Assembly (NCBI GenBank): GCA_027559495.1
Contig: JAMXSV010000003.1
Location: 3,100,001-3,164,000 of the forward strand
Length of the DNA stretch: 64,000 nt
Source of the DNA: Aurifilum marmelostoma
Taxonomy: Eukaryota; Ascomycota; Sordariomycetes; Diaporthales; Cryphonectriaceae
Reading direction: 5' to 3'
Under the pieces are notes generated by a model. It did no database searches. It was not told where the DNA came from and saw nothing but the letters and a program-made list of their open reading frames with translations. A program made the position numbers and the translations under genes. Positions 20,744 to 32,266 of this stretch are shown one piece after another (position 1 is the first letter of the stretch; the number at the start of each line of letters is the position of its first letter).

Positions 20744-21872
20744 ATGCTCAAGAGTCCTCGATTACTCGTTAGTTCCCGAACAACAGTCCCAATATCATTG
20801 CGAAGAAGCAAGCACATCATGTCAAAAGACAGCCACAACCCGGGCGCCTCCGCCATGGAGAGCATTCTTAAGGACGCCGAGTCTCCTGAGTGGCAGCAGT
20901 TCCTCATCAAGACCATGAAGGCCGTCTCCCAACCCCTGGCTCGCAACATGCTCGCCAAGATCGGTCTCGATGCGTCTGCTCGTGAGCCCTTCAAGCTGCT
21001 GGATCACGGCTGCGGGCTGGGCGTCGTCTCGCCGGTGCTCAAGGAGACGATCCCGATGGATGTGATGCAGAGGAGCAGCGTGCTCTGCGGAGACTCCAGC
21101 GAGGCGCTTGTCGATGCTGTCAGGAAGAGGATCCAGACGGAGGGCTGGGTCAACACCGAGGCCAGGGTCTTGGATGCGCAGGTTTGTTCTCTGGCTCCTG
21201 GTGATGTTGGCGTTGGACGTTATGCTGACCTAGATCAGGATACCGGCCTCCCATCCGAGAGTTTCACTCATGTCGTCTCGAATATCTGTTTCCACCTCGT
21301 GCCGGACTCGCAGGCTGCTCTGAAAGGTAATTCTGGCACCGTACTGTTGTAGTCCCTACCTTCCTCACTCAGCCCGCTTTACTTACTAGTCCGCAGACAG
21401 CATCCGTCTCCTCACCCCAGGCGGCATCCTCGCCCTGACGACCTGGCACACTGCCAATCCTTCCTGGGTCGTCTACGTGCAGGATGCTTTCGACTCCTTT
21501 CCGTCCTCTCTCCTCCCAGCCGACTACAAGTTCCACATCCCCATGTCCATGTCAAGATGGGGCCAGTGGGACAATGTAGACTGGTTGAGGGACACGCTCT
21601 CGGACCCGACCATCTGTCGTTTGGAGGACGTGCATGTTGAGACATTCGCACACGATTTCTGGGTAGAGAACGTGGACGAGTTTATGAAGGGTCATGCGAA
21701 GATGTTGGATCTGGTCGCGAGCATGGTGCTGAATGAGGAAAGCGTGGCCAAGCTGGGCGGCATGGAAGGGATACGGCAGCGGGTGAGGAAGTATCTCGAA
21801 GGGAGGTTTGGGACCAAAGGATGGACGATGACAGGATTGAGTATCCTGGCTTGGGGAAGGAAGCCATCTTGA
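20744..21872 (+). CDS. SAM-dependent methyltransferase
   Basis: Exons 20744-21181, 21239-21326 and 21397-21872 give 333 residues. The first intron (57 bases, donor GTTTGT, branch CTGAC) is a multiple of three, so retention would only insert 19 residues; removal gives the family-like VLDAQDTGLPSESFTHVV. Motif I is LLDHGCGLGVVSPVL, the post-I acidic segment is CGDSSEAL, and motif III is LLTPGGILALTTWH. This is the standard class I Rossmann methyltransferase fold common in fungal secondary and general metabolism. The substrate cannot be inferred. From 20744 the first 25 residues (Arg/Ser-rich, no acids) could be a mitochondrial leader. The alternative start at 20819 (MSKDSHNPGAS) gives a 308-residue soluble form and is equally plausible. 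No cluster genes are adjacent. Confidence 0.83.
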
Positions 21873-24800
21873 TGAGGTGGGTTGTGAGCATGCTACAGTG
21901 CATGCGAAGAAAGGCTTACATGGTTGTGGTCGATTGAGAGGAACGGTAGTCCATTGGCCAACACAATTTGTCAACAGTGCGCCTCGTGACAACTCAGTCA
22001 TTTGCACCTGAGCAGCGTTCTTCCGGCAAAACCCTCAAAAGCGAGTACTTCGGGGACACAAGTCTTTCAAAATGGCTCCAAGACAGATTAGGCAGCCATA
22101 TGAGAGGGCCCGGACGTACAGAAGTACAGGAGCAAAAGAGGGTGAGGTCATCAATCCTGAACAAGGTCTCCCGACCATCCATCCATCCATCGAGCTCGGA
22201 AGACGGAGCTTTGAGGCCAAGGACACAACGGAACGTGACCGTCCTCGCGCAGTAAAAACATATTGCAGGACGGCGAGATCGGCCCTGCGGCCAGATATGA
22301 TCCGCCTTTCTGCTGGCGAATTTCCTAACCAGGAAGTTTGCTGGCACTGAGGTCTCTTTATCATATCGTATCTCTTTCTCGGTAGGGATCGTCCTGCAGC
22401 TGTACTATGGCAACAGCAGCAGCCACTATGATCATAACGCCCAGATGGGGGTGTGTGTGTGTGGGTGTGCTGGCCATCTCGCCGACTGGACCGAGACGGC
22501 TTGTTGGTGGGGTGGGAAAGAGCTGCCGCCATGCATACGACCCGCGCGCCCGTCAAGGTCCCCGTGTCAGATGCTGCAAGGTGGTGCATCATGTATGCGC
22601 CCTTTCTCCCCTTGCTGCTCCTCGTTTGGTTTCCGACAAGGGGCACGGCATGATTGCATTCTGCGGCTTTTCCAACGTCTGCATGCAGATCTGACAGTCT
22701 GCATGTCTCTCTTGGCTACAACCCTCCCGAATGCTCGGGTCCGAAATGATAACCAATACAACCCCCCCCCCTCCCGTCTTCTTTCTCCGAGCGTAGTCCT
22801 GCCAACAATGTGACATAGAACCAGAAAGGCAGGCTCATATGTGAGATTGTAACAAAACGCAAAGGTAAGCATCTCTGTGTAGGAAATAGTTACAATATAC
22901 CAGAAATGTTGTTGAACATCCTTATCAAAACTACTACAGTACTACAAGCATAGCCTGTGATGAAGATCGTCGGGCCGCAGCTGTCCGGCCTGTTTAACTG
23001 GAGAGAACATTGAGGATCTACTCCAGCGTGACAATCGATCACGGTGATTTGGATTTGGGACAAATTAGACGGATGGACGAATGGATGTGTAGAAGACAGC
23101 ATGTGGGCTCTCCCCCTTCCCCCCTTCCTAGCAATACTTCTAGACTGGCTTCTGGAAGATTCGTCAGAGAGTCTAGAGAAGAGCGGGGTGAGCAAGGAAG
23201 TTCGCAAATTGTCATGGTGTATACCACTTGTGCCAAGGCCTCGGTTTATCTCTTTTTCCCCCCCTCGCGGGAGGCAGGACATCACGCAACCAACAAGCAA
23301 AAGCCTAGCGTTGCACGGCGCCGGAGAGGAGCAATCCTGGAGGAGGAAAGGATAGAAGAGATGGGAGGACCAGGGCGCCCCTGCGTCCGGGGCGGGATTT
23401 AACGGGAACTGGGTTAGCGCCGGCGGGTGCTGGATTTTTGAAACGCTGGGAGGAACATGCATATGGTGAACGCTCAATGCTATAATAATGTCGTAATGTC
23501 CTGGGTACTATATCGTGTGCATAGGACTATGTACCGCCTTTTGACCATCCACAAGAGAGGTGGGGTAAAGCAAAGCAATCAGTGACCGTGCACAGGGCAT
23601 CCCAACGTATCCCGATACTGTGCTATGCGGGCGCCACAGAATGAGGCGGTCATGATATCACTCTTGTTTCGCAAGTATGAGGCAGTGACTAAAAGGATCT
23701 GACGCAGATAAGCATCCTTTTCGCCATCGTGGGAACAGAACAGCAAGCTGTACTTAAATAGTATGTATTGCGCACACTAGTAAAGTTCCTCTCGGTGGAA
23801 AATAGCGCCTGTCATGTAGTAGTACACATAGTAAAGTATCTATCTACCTGTACGCATGCTGTCTCTCTCCAGCTGGCTTGTGCCAAAAATGGCTTTCTGG
23901 TGAGTGGATAAAATACTGAAGCACTACTTGCTTAGGCCCAAAGATAGACAGCCTAAGGGCGCCGGCACTGCCCAACGTCCACAGCAAGTAGACGCACGAG
24001 AAAGCTGCACAACCATCTGAAGAGAAGCGAGAGGGAAAAAAAAAAAAATAAGGGAAGACCTTGGACCCTGCAACCCCCGCGCCGGAATCCCCCTCAAACG
24101 GTTCCGCACAAGGACAAGGTAGGCTTTTTGGTTGGCTGTCGCTGGTGGTTCTACGTTCCCAGCAGTAAGTAGTAGGTACTCTGGTACTGTTGCAGGTACC
24201 GTATGCGAGCTGCGTTAGGCGCCAAGTCCATCAGGAGAGCCCACATGCTGAACCCCTGGACATTGATTTTGGGGCCCAAAGTACCAGCACCAAAGGCATC
24301 GTTACTGGGGCGGTCCCCTGCACTGCAGCGCGGGGCTAGACCTGAACAGGTGGCACTAGGCCCGCCGCCGTGGGAAAGGGAAGGTGCACCTGCATCTCTC
24401 TCAAAGGAAAAGCGGGAAGGAAGGAGGACAGGATAGGAGAGGAGAGAAGGGGGGGTCCGCGGCGGCAAGTCTTAGGGAATGAGCATTACACGCCCACCAC
24501 CCACACAGAGCCCTGGTCCAACCTAACCTTGACAAACCCCCAAGCAGAGTGAATGTCGAAGGAGGAGACGACGCGCATACCCTTTCTTCCTTTCCACAGC
24601 CTCCCCTCCTGTCTTTGTGGTCTCTCATCAGACGGCGAGACTCCCCCCCTCCCGCGACGGCTATACAGCAGCTACCATCTCCCATCCACCATCAGCACCG
24701 TCCACAGAACCCGTGGGCATCAATCGTCCAATACTCCAATACACAACAAAGGCCTGTCAACCTCGCCGTCAAGCGAAGGCGCAACAAACAGCGAGCGGGT

Positions 24801-25907
24801 TTTTCCCCCACCTGATCTGGAAGCATCTAAATTCCTTTCCGGCATTTCCAGGGGAATCCATCCAAATCCGAAAGGCAGCGCGGCGCAGCCCAGATATAGC
24901 ACAGAGGCCAAGTTCAACCTCCACGACGGCCTGTTTCAAATCTGCCCAACACCCTCAATCCTCCCCTCCAAACGTCATCTTTCTCACCTCAGACCCGCGA
25001 ACGCCGACAATCACACGCTCAATACCGTTGCGGCTAAGACGGGAAGGAAAATCAAAGAAATTGTGGTCTTGTCGAGTCGGCCTTGGTCGACAGAGATATA
25101 GATAGACAGACAGGAAGAAGGTCGATCACAAGGCTCGAGCACAGGCGACCAGCACCGACCACCGGCCATACAAGAGAGGCGGTTCCACTGCGACACGGCG
25201 CTACTCCGGCCCCCATTGTTGCGACGCTCTGAAAGGACACTGCCAGGGCCAAAGGAGAGAGCGAGGAAACACAGCCAGAGCAGAGGCCACCTTCCAGGCC
25301 GTCCGTCGCCTCCCGCCTGCTCCGGATCACTTTTTGGTGGTCTCATCACGCTTTCGGCTCCTGAATCCTTCCACCAGAGGATTCCTTGACCAGTTCAACC
25401 AGACTCGCATGCCGGGAGCTCCCACCAAAAACTTTTGATTCCGACTGGCGAGGCCCTTTTTCCCCACTCGTCTCGTCTCTTTCCCTCTCTCTTCTCAGTC
25501 GATTTATCGCCGCCGCCGCGACTGAGTCAGCTTTAGACTTTGGACCCCGCGTCGCTACCTGCCGTTGCTCACACGCTGCGGCCCGAATTTCCCAAGTCTC
25601 GCTGGCTGGCTGGCATTCCTTCGACTTCACCCCTTTCGTTCTCTTCCACACCAGCCGCCCCTCATTCCTTCGCTCCTCGCCGCCAGACACACCCTCTCGT
25701 GACACGATTTCGACCGCCATCAAATCGACATTTGTCACCTACCTCTCGTAACCCTTTTACCGCCCTTCCGCCGCTTTCCTTGTTCGATTCCGACCTTTCG
25801 ACCCCCCTACGATTCTCAATCCCCCCTTCTCCCCCTGGGTCCCAACATCGGACCACCCATCTCGATAACGTCAACTCTGATCAGTCACGTTCATGGAGTA
25901 GGTTGTA
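21873..25907. other. Long intergenic and CDC24 leader
   Basis: There are 4 kb without a supported gene. The right part (about 24400-25900) becomes pyrimidine-rich and is probably promoter plus a long 5' untranslated region of CDC24. It contains several upstream ATGs and open frames up to 182 codons with no domain. The left part holds an (ATCC)n stretch near 22176 and chance frames only. Confidence 0.55.
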
Positions 25908-28900
25908 ATGGCATCACATGCTCCTCTACTAAGAACAAACACGGCTCCCGTCTTTCAACATTCGACTGACGGTGTAGCGAGGCTAGCCAACATGAGCATG
26001 AGCAGCGCGCCAAGGGCAAGCCAGCTCTCCGGTTCCACGGTCTACGCATCCAATACTAGCCTGAACTCCCTCTCAAATGCGAGCACCATCGTTTCTCCGC
26101 CCCCCGGAGGTCAGGTAGTTGCTACCAACAATATCATCAACCAGAAGGCAGATGCATCCCGCTCGCTCTACCAGATATGTGTCGCCCTGAAGCAGCGACT
26201 TCGCCTCATCCCGGGCTTCGAGGGCTACATGGCCCAGCTTGAACAGAGGGAACAGCAGGCTGGGGATGCCGGTGGACCTGTCGAAGGGCTGTGGGACCTG
26301 TTGAGGGCTGGCCAGCCGCTACTAGCCATATACAATGCATGCGACCCCGACGACCGCCTCGATGTCTCCAACGTGCCAAATGAGAGCAAGCGCGCAAAGA
26401 TGGCGATCGGCAAATTCGTGCAAGGATGTTCACAGCAACTGAAGATACCGTCTCAGGACATGTTCATCATTTCGGATCTGCTCGGCACTGACACCACAGG
26501 GTTTGTCAAGGTAAAGCTCCCATACCTTGGCCGCGGCACACGTGCCTGCATCCTTTGTCTGCTTTCGTTAAATGGAGGTGTCAACATCGCGATCACTAAC
26601 ACCGCTGCAGGTCACGATCGTCATCAACTATGTGCTTGACATCGCACAACAGAGAGGGCTCTTGAAGCAGGCGCAGGCCCCTTCCCCCGAGGAAGGCCTG
26701 GGGTCAGGTAATGGCGATTCGCAAATGAGCTACCGCGACCGGATCATCCGCGAACTAGTCGACACCGAGCGAAAATATGTTCAGGACTTGGAGAATCTGC
26801 ACGATCTCAAGAAGACGCTGGAACAGAGAGGGGCTATCAACGGCGATATCGCGCATCAAATCTTCTTGAACATCAACAGCATCCTGGACCTCCAGCGCCG
26901 GTTCCTCATTCGGGTCGAGACAACAAATTCCATGCCCCAGGACAAGCAGGAATGGGGCAACCCTTTTGTCGGCTACGAAGAGCAGTTCACCAATACTTAT
27001 CAGCCCTTCATCGCCAATCAGCGCAAGGCGGCCCAAACGGCAGGGCAAAACTTCGACAAAATCCAGACGGTGGAACACCCAGTGGCTTGTGACTACAACA
27101 CCCTAGATGGTTTCCTGCTGAAGCCCATGCAGAGACTGGTCAAGTATCCACTGCTGCTTAAGGTTTGTGATATCCACGTTTCTTTCGTATATTCCTTTTT
27201 CCATACTGACCTTGTAAAAGGACCTCCTCAAGAAGAGTGATGACGAGAACACCAAGAGAGATCTGGCCGCCGGAATCGAAGCTGCAGAGCGCGTTCTGAA
27301 GAAGGCAAACGAAGCTGTGGACAGGGATCTCCTAGACGAGGCACTGGACGACCTGGTCGCCCGTGTTGACGACTGGAAGAACCACCGCGTTGCTCACTTT
27401 GGACAGCTCCTCTTACACGGTGTCTACACCGTCATCACCGGCAAGACGGAACAAGAACGGGATTACGAGATCTACCTGTTCGAGTACATACTGCTGTGCT
27501 GCAAGGAGCTCACGCCCAACAAGAGCAAGGACAAGAAGGACAAGACGCGATCGACTGGTCCCAAGATGAAAAACAAGAACGCAAAACTCCAGCTCAAGGG
27601 AAGAATCTTTATGACGAACGTCACCGAAGTGCTGAGCTTTTCGAAGCCTGGTGAGTGGTGTCGCCGATTTTATGCAGCTTGCTACACGTCGTTTTGCTCT
27701 TAAGACATGTGTTGCGGTTTGTGGACTGACTCTTGCAGGCTCGTATACGGTGCAGATCTGGTGGAAGGGCGATCCCGGCGTTGAGAACTTTGTCATCAAG
27801 TTCCAGAATGAGGAGATGATGAAGAAGTGGGCGCACCATCTGGACACTCAACGCAAGGATAATGCACCGCAGAGTGCCACAACTCCTGATCAGCCGACAG
27901 CAAATTTCAGGTGGATGGAAGCACAGCCCGACATGGTGAACCCATATGCGGAGCACGACGATGATGAGGAAGAGTACACCCCCCCCTCAGACCTCATACG
28001 CCGCCATGCCGGGCACGATGCCGAGGAACGGCTCGAGCTCAAGTCTACGGCAGAGATCAGCGACGGGGGAGAGCACTACATCTCTGGCAAACATGGTCCG
28101 CCGGCAACCCCCTACCAGCTTCCCGATGCCGCAACAGACGCAGCCCCTGTCGCTGCAGACAACAGACCAACCGTCGCCTGGAACCCGCGTTGCGGACTCG
28201 TATTTTTCTCCGGTAGGCGAATCACCTGCCTCATCTAGGACCAGCACGACGTCCAACTTCTTTGGCCAGAACGCTGGCTACGTTCTGCCCAACGGCGCAT
28301 ACCCACCATCCGGTTGGGTTGAGGACAACAATAGGTACACGGCCCCAGCGATGCCTCGTGCGCCTTCGCGAGACGGACCCTCCCCAGTTAATGCATACGG
28401 AATGGTGAACGGCCAGCGTAACCCCCGCGGGCCTTCGTTGCCAGCAATGTCTTCGTTGCAGTCACTCGCGCAGCAACAACGAAGTAGGTCCTATTCAACT
28501 CCTGATATCAATGGGCAGCCTCAGCCACAACAGCAACCCGTGAGGAGAACCGAACGAGGCGGCAGTCAAGGCGTTCCCGCTGTACCGGGCATCCCCGCTC
28601 ATCTGCAATCAACCTATGATGGCGGCATTCCAAGGGGTCAAACGGGCAGTCCTAGGCAAGATCTTCCAATTCGCACTAACACCCAGAGTCCAGGCGTCCA
28701 GAGGGATCGCCAAGGCTACGGCGGCCAGATGGGCCAGTTCCCGACCCAGCCTATCAACCGTCAGCACACTCCTGTCTCCAACGGCCAGCAGGGCATGGTG
28801 CCGGCACCGCTCAATATCGACCCATCGAGGGCAGTGCCAGCAGGCCTGAACACAGCCGGTGCCACCCAGACGCCCAATCCTCTCGCGAGCCCCAACGACA

Positions 28901-29217
28901 CGCCGTTCCACCACTCCCAGCTCAAGGTCAAGGTTAACTGTGACAGTGGCAATTATGTGACCCTGGTTGCAGCCTTCAACATCTCGTACCAAAGTCTCAC
29001 TGATCGCATCGACACCAAGCTTCAGCGCTTTACCAACTCCCGCATCGCTAACGGCAATCTCGTGTTGCGCTACGAAGACGAGGATGGCGACTTGGTGAAG
29101 ATCGAGAGTGACGAGGACATCCAGATCGCCTTCTCAGACTGGCGGGAAAAATTTCGAGGCATGTACAGCGGTGGTATGGGAGAGATCGAGCTTTTCTGTG
29201 TGGGTGACACCGCTTAG
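25908..29217 (+). CDS. CDC24: Cdc24-type Rho guanine-nucleotide exchange factor (frame interrupted at a C8 tract)
   Basis: Exons 25908-26510, 26611-27162, 27221-27650 and 27739-29217; about 1020 residues. Introns are 100, 58 and 88 bases with CACTAAC/CTGAC branch sites. Domain order is that of Cdc24: a calponin-homology-like region (SLYQICVALKQRLRLIPGFE), DH/RhoGEF (IIRELVDTERKYVQDLENL, then PMQRLVKYPLLLK), PH (VYTVITGKTEQERDYEIYLF onward), a disordered Ser/Pro/Gln linker, and a C-terminal PB1 domain (LKVKVNCDSGNYVTLV; YEDEDGDLVKIESDEDI). Cdc24 activates Cdc42 at sites of polarised growth, and its PB1 binds Bem1. The last exon is not in one frame: after EHDDDEEEYTPP the frame must shift by -1, at 27979-27986. 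Removing one C gives a continuous protein. Confidence 0.93.
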
Positions 29218-29812
29218 TCGGACGGTGACACAGACGTCGAATCCATGCCACAGTTATCGCCTCAATCGACGGTGTCTCAAAACGCTCCATAGTGGGAGCC
29301 CAATACTCCGAATTTCTGCCAGCCAGCCCAACCGCCTTATTCACCTTGGAGCAAGAGCTTGGCCTGGCGGGCAGGTGGTGGCACCGACAACGGATATCTC
29401 GAGCCGTTCGTGGCTGTCCGGTCCACTAGACGGCAATTTCCATCAATGGGATGTTTGGATTCTCAGCGACAATCTACGTCCACCTCAACCTCCAAAATCG
29501 GTTCACCCCCGACGTTACCGTCGATCTCGAGACACCTTCCTCCTCTTCAAAGGCGTGGTTGTCGTCACCCTGGCTGGTGGCGCTAGACGACGCATCTCTT
29601 TTAAGGTTGTATCAAGAGGCCTCTCGTATTCCGAGGGCCACAACTCATATATACATATACCCAAGTTCTTTTTCTCCTCTTAGCATTCAAAGGGCGCACA
29701 GGATCCGGGATAGTCAGAACGACATATGGACACCAATCGCGACCGACGACTTTCGCATCTTCAGCCGCATCGTGTGACCTCAGACCGTCATGGATCGAGG
29801 GCGGGCAGTACA

Positions 29813-29828
29813 TTTTTTTTTTTTTTTT
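29813..29828 (+). repeat. T16 homopolymer
   Basis: A run of sixteen T in the 3' flank of CDC24. Confidence 0.85.
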
Positions 29829-31757
29829 ATTCTCACCTTGCTCTCGAAACCGATTCACACCTCTATACTGCTCTCATGAATCCTCCAATGGTTATTGGCC
29901 TCCTGCAACAACCACAGTCTTCATCATTAGCACGGGTTCATCACAGCATTTATCTGGTGTGCTCGACTCAGATTTGACCATATCCATTCGACGCTTCGCG
30001 CACGAGGACGAAGGAACTGGTGTTGCGCGCGCAGAACGTCTCTCATTTCTCATGATGGTTGATGAACATTCATATTTCTATGGGCTTCTGGTTTCTTGGA
30101 TGGAATGAAGATTATTTAGCGGCTTTTCTGTTTCGGTACCACGCTCCTTATACCCCCATTCGCGACTCTCGGGAGCACCGACCCTTGATTCTTTCACTTA
30201 AATAGATTTCCCCTGAGTCGGCTTAATTGGCCATTTTTCTTTTCTTCCTTTCCTCGACATTCCGATTCTTTGGCGACATTGTGGCTTGGGCGGGTTGGAG
30301 TTGACGACTGCGGCGGCAGAAAGTATGGACGGTCTCGGTGGCGAGCGGCCAAAACACGATGGCCTGGTTGGGACTTCCGGGCGTGCAGTTCGTCGAGGCA
30401 AATTTTGCATAGAAGGGCAGCCTTATGGCACTACAGTGTTGAAGGTAGCAGTGGGCTAGGGTCGCTCTCACATACCCTCTCTTTACTTTCTTCACCTTTC
30501 CCCCCTTTTCCAGATTCTACTGCACTCATCATCATCATTATGGGGACGATTTTGCAAAGCATGAGAACGCACAGGATCCGGCGCTAGTGCTAAATCGGCT
30601 GCGGCGCAATTGAAATTGAGATCTTCTTGTTCTGCAGTCCACCAGCCTGAAGCATATATGGTGCAGAACAAACAGACTGGCATGGAGAGGCAGTGTCAAA
30701 AAGGGAACACAAGCAGCTGATTTGATTGTCCCGTAGCCTTCAGTCCTTCATCTAGTTCCGCATTGCCAGTGCTACCTACTGCCCTTTTGATGATCCAGCG
30801 TGTCCTACCACCTTTCCTACTCCTTTCAAAGTCTACTTTGGCATCCCAGAAATACCAACGAGCTTCATCTCTTCTTGGTGGATGAGGTGTGAGGTGTAGA
30901 CTGCCGCTTTGGTCTCTGCGGTGTCAGCATATTCACTTCATCATCCAATGCCGGCGACAGAGCTTCTAGAATACATCTTTAATAGACAAACTCTACACTG
31001 GAGAGTACCATTGTTTCCCTGGGCACCCATCCTTTCTTACCAGTCATGCCCATCATCACAAGGGTAATCCCTGAGACTGATGAAAACTATAATGTGCTTG
31101 CCTGAAAATCAGTGGAGAGCATATTTCTACTACTGCATATCAATATCATACGCTCGCAGGGATCGGGTCATTGTTGTACCTCTGTCAGCTTGCGGCATGT
31201 ATGTCAGCCATACCAAAATCAAACCTCCGGATTATTCTGCCCACCTGGGCACCCAAGCACACAAGATTAAGTTAGAGGGAACAAGGAAAAAAAAGGGTTT
31301 CACTTTTCCACGTCCATACTACAATGAAAGAAGTTGTTTTGCTTGTTACTGCTTTCCAGCGTTTTTCTTGGCAGCCCAAAGCCAGGACCGATGGCCTCAG
31401 CGACGACACTGGCTTCAAGAGGCCAAGATCCTTTGGCACCACCACACAGATAATTACGCCACTAAAGGGCCGAATCCAAAGCACCATAGTATCAGATGTT
31501 ATTGTACGGTGAACTAATCACACATGTTTTCCTCCCTCTCAACGTTCTTCTCTGGCTGGTCCAATCGAGATCTTGCGAGCCAGCCATTCGCCCGCCCAGC
31601 ATATCCCAGGTTCCCACCAGGTTCCCCGCATCTCATCCCTCACTCGAACGCCAGGGTGATGGTGGTGGGATGGGATGCATGAGCATCTAGGCGGTGGCAT
31701 CTGTTTTCCCCCTTTGGCAAGCTACTTGGCGCATGACCTAGACGGAAGCGGTCAGGC

Positions 31758-31777
31758 GGGGGGGGGGGGGGGGGGCG
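31758..31777 (+). repeat. G20 homopolymer
   Basis: The longest single-base run in the window, about twenty G, in non-coding sequence. The true length may differ. Confidence 0.85.
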
Positions 31778-32266
31778 GCAAAAGAAGTCAAGTACTGGTG
31801 TTATTATTCCGTTACTTAACAAGTACATGGTATATTCCCTGGTATTACTACCAAGGGGCATGTTCTCCCCCCGCCCTCCCTCCGTCGGATATTTGGGAGC
31901 TGGGTGGGCTCTTCCTCGTCTGGGGAAAAACCTGGGGTAAGATCGAATTAGTGGAGATAGGTTACAGAGGGTGGGTTTGGGAGGAGGAGGCGAACGGGGG
32001 CCTGTTGGATGGTTGCGTTGCAGCTTATCTACTATGTACTCAGATCAGTAGAAGGCCACCGGTGTAGAACCTTGTATAGGTATTTATTAAAGATTGGGGA
32101 CCGGCACTCTACCCCTCCGTCAAGCAGAGGAGAAGACCGACTCCGACCAGGACGGAAAGCAACAAGCCCTACGACACTTCCCTGTCCATTGGGAACTGGG
32201 TATTTGGCCTCCAATACGTGGGTGTGAATCAGAGACACACGAGGACAACAGGAAGAGTCCCCTGCC

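Larger units (their letters stand above)
29218..32266. other. Intergenic, no gene seen
   Basis: This 3 kb runs from the CDC24 3' flank to the promoter of the MFS permease. It holds a T16 run (29813-29828) and a G20 run (31758-31777). A 145-codon plus frame at 31080-31517 has no domain, and I do not call it. Confidence 0.55.

Noticed and set aside
24553..25101. 182-codon frame upstream of CDC24
   Set aside because: It is Ser/Pro-rich with no domain, overlaps another open frame, and lies in the probable leader.
25780..25797. B-box-like GTTCGATTCC, suggestive of a tRNA
   Set aside because: There is no A box or cloverleaf around it. It lies in the pyrimidine-rich CDC24 leader. I found no tRNA, rRNA or CRISPR elsewhere.
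27936..27990. 55-base GT..AG intron that would repair the CDC24 frame
   Set aside because: There is no CTNAY branch site, the length is borderline, and it would remove an acidic NPYAE segment that I believe is conserved. A one-base homopolymer error is simpler.
31080..31517. 145-codon plus frame
   Set aside because: It has no recognisable domain. A strong acceptor-like site inside it has no donor I could pair to make a better protein.
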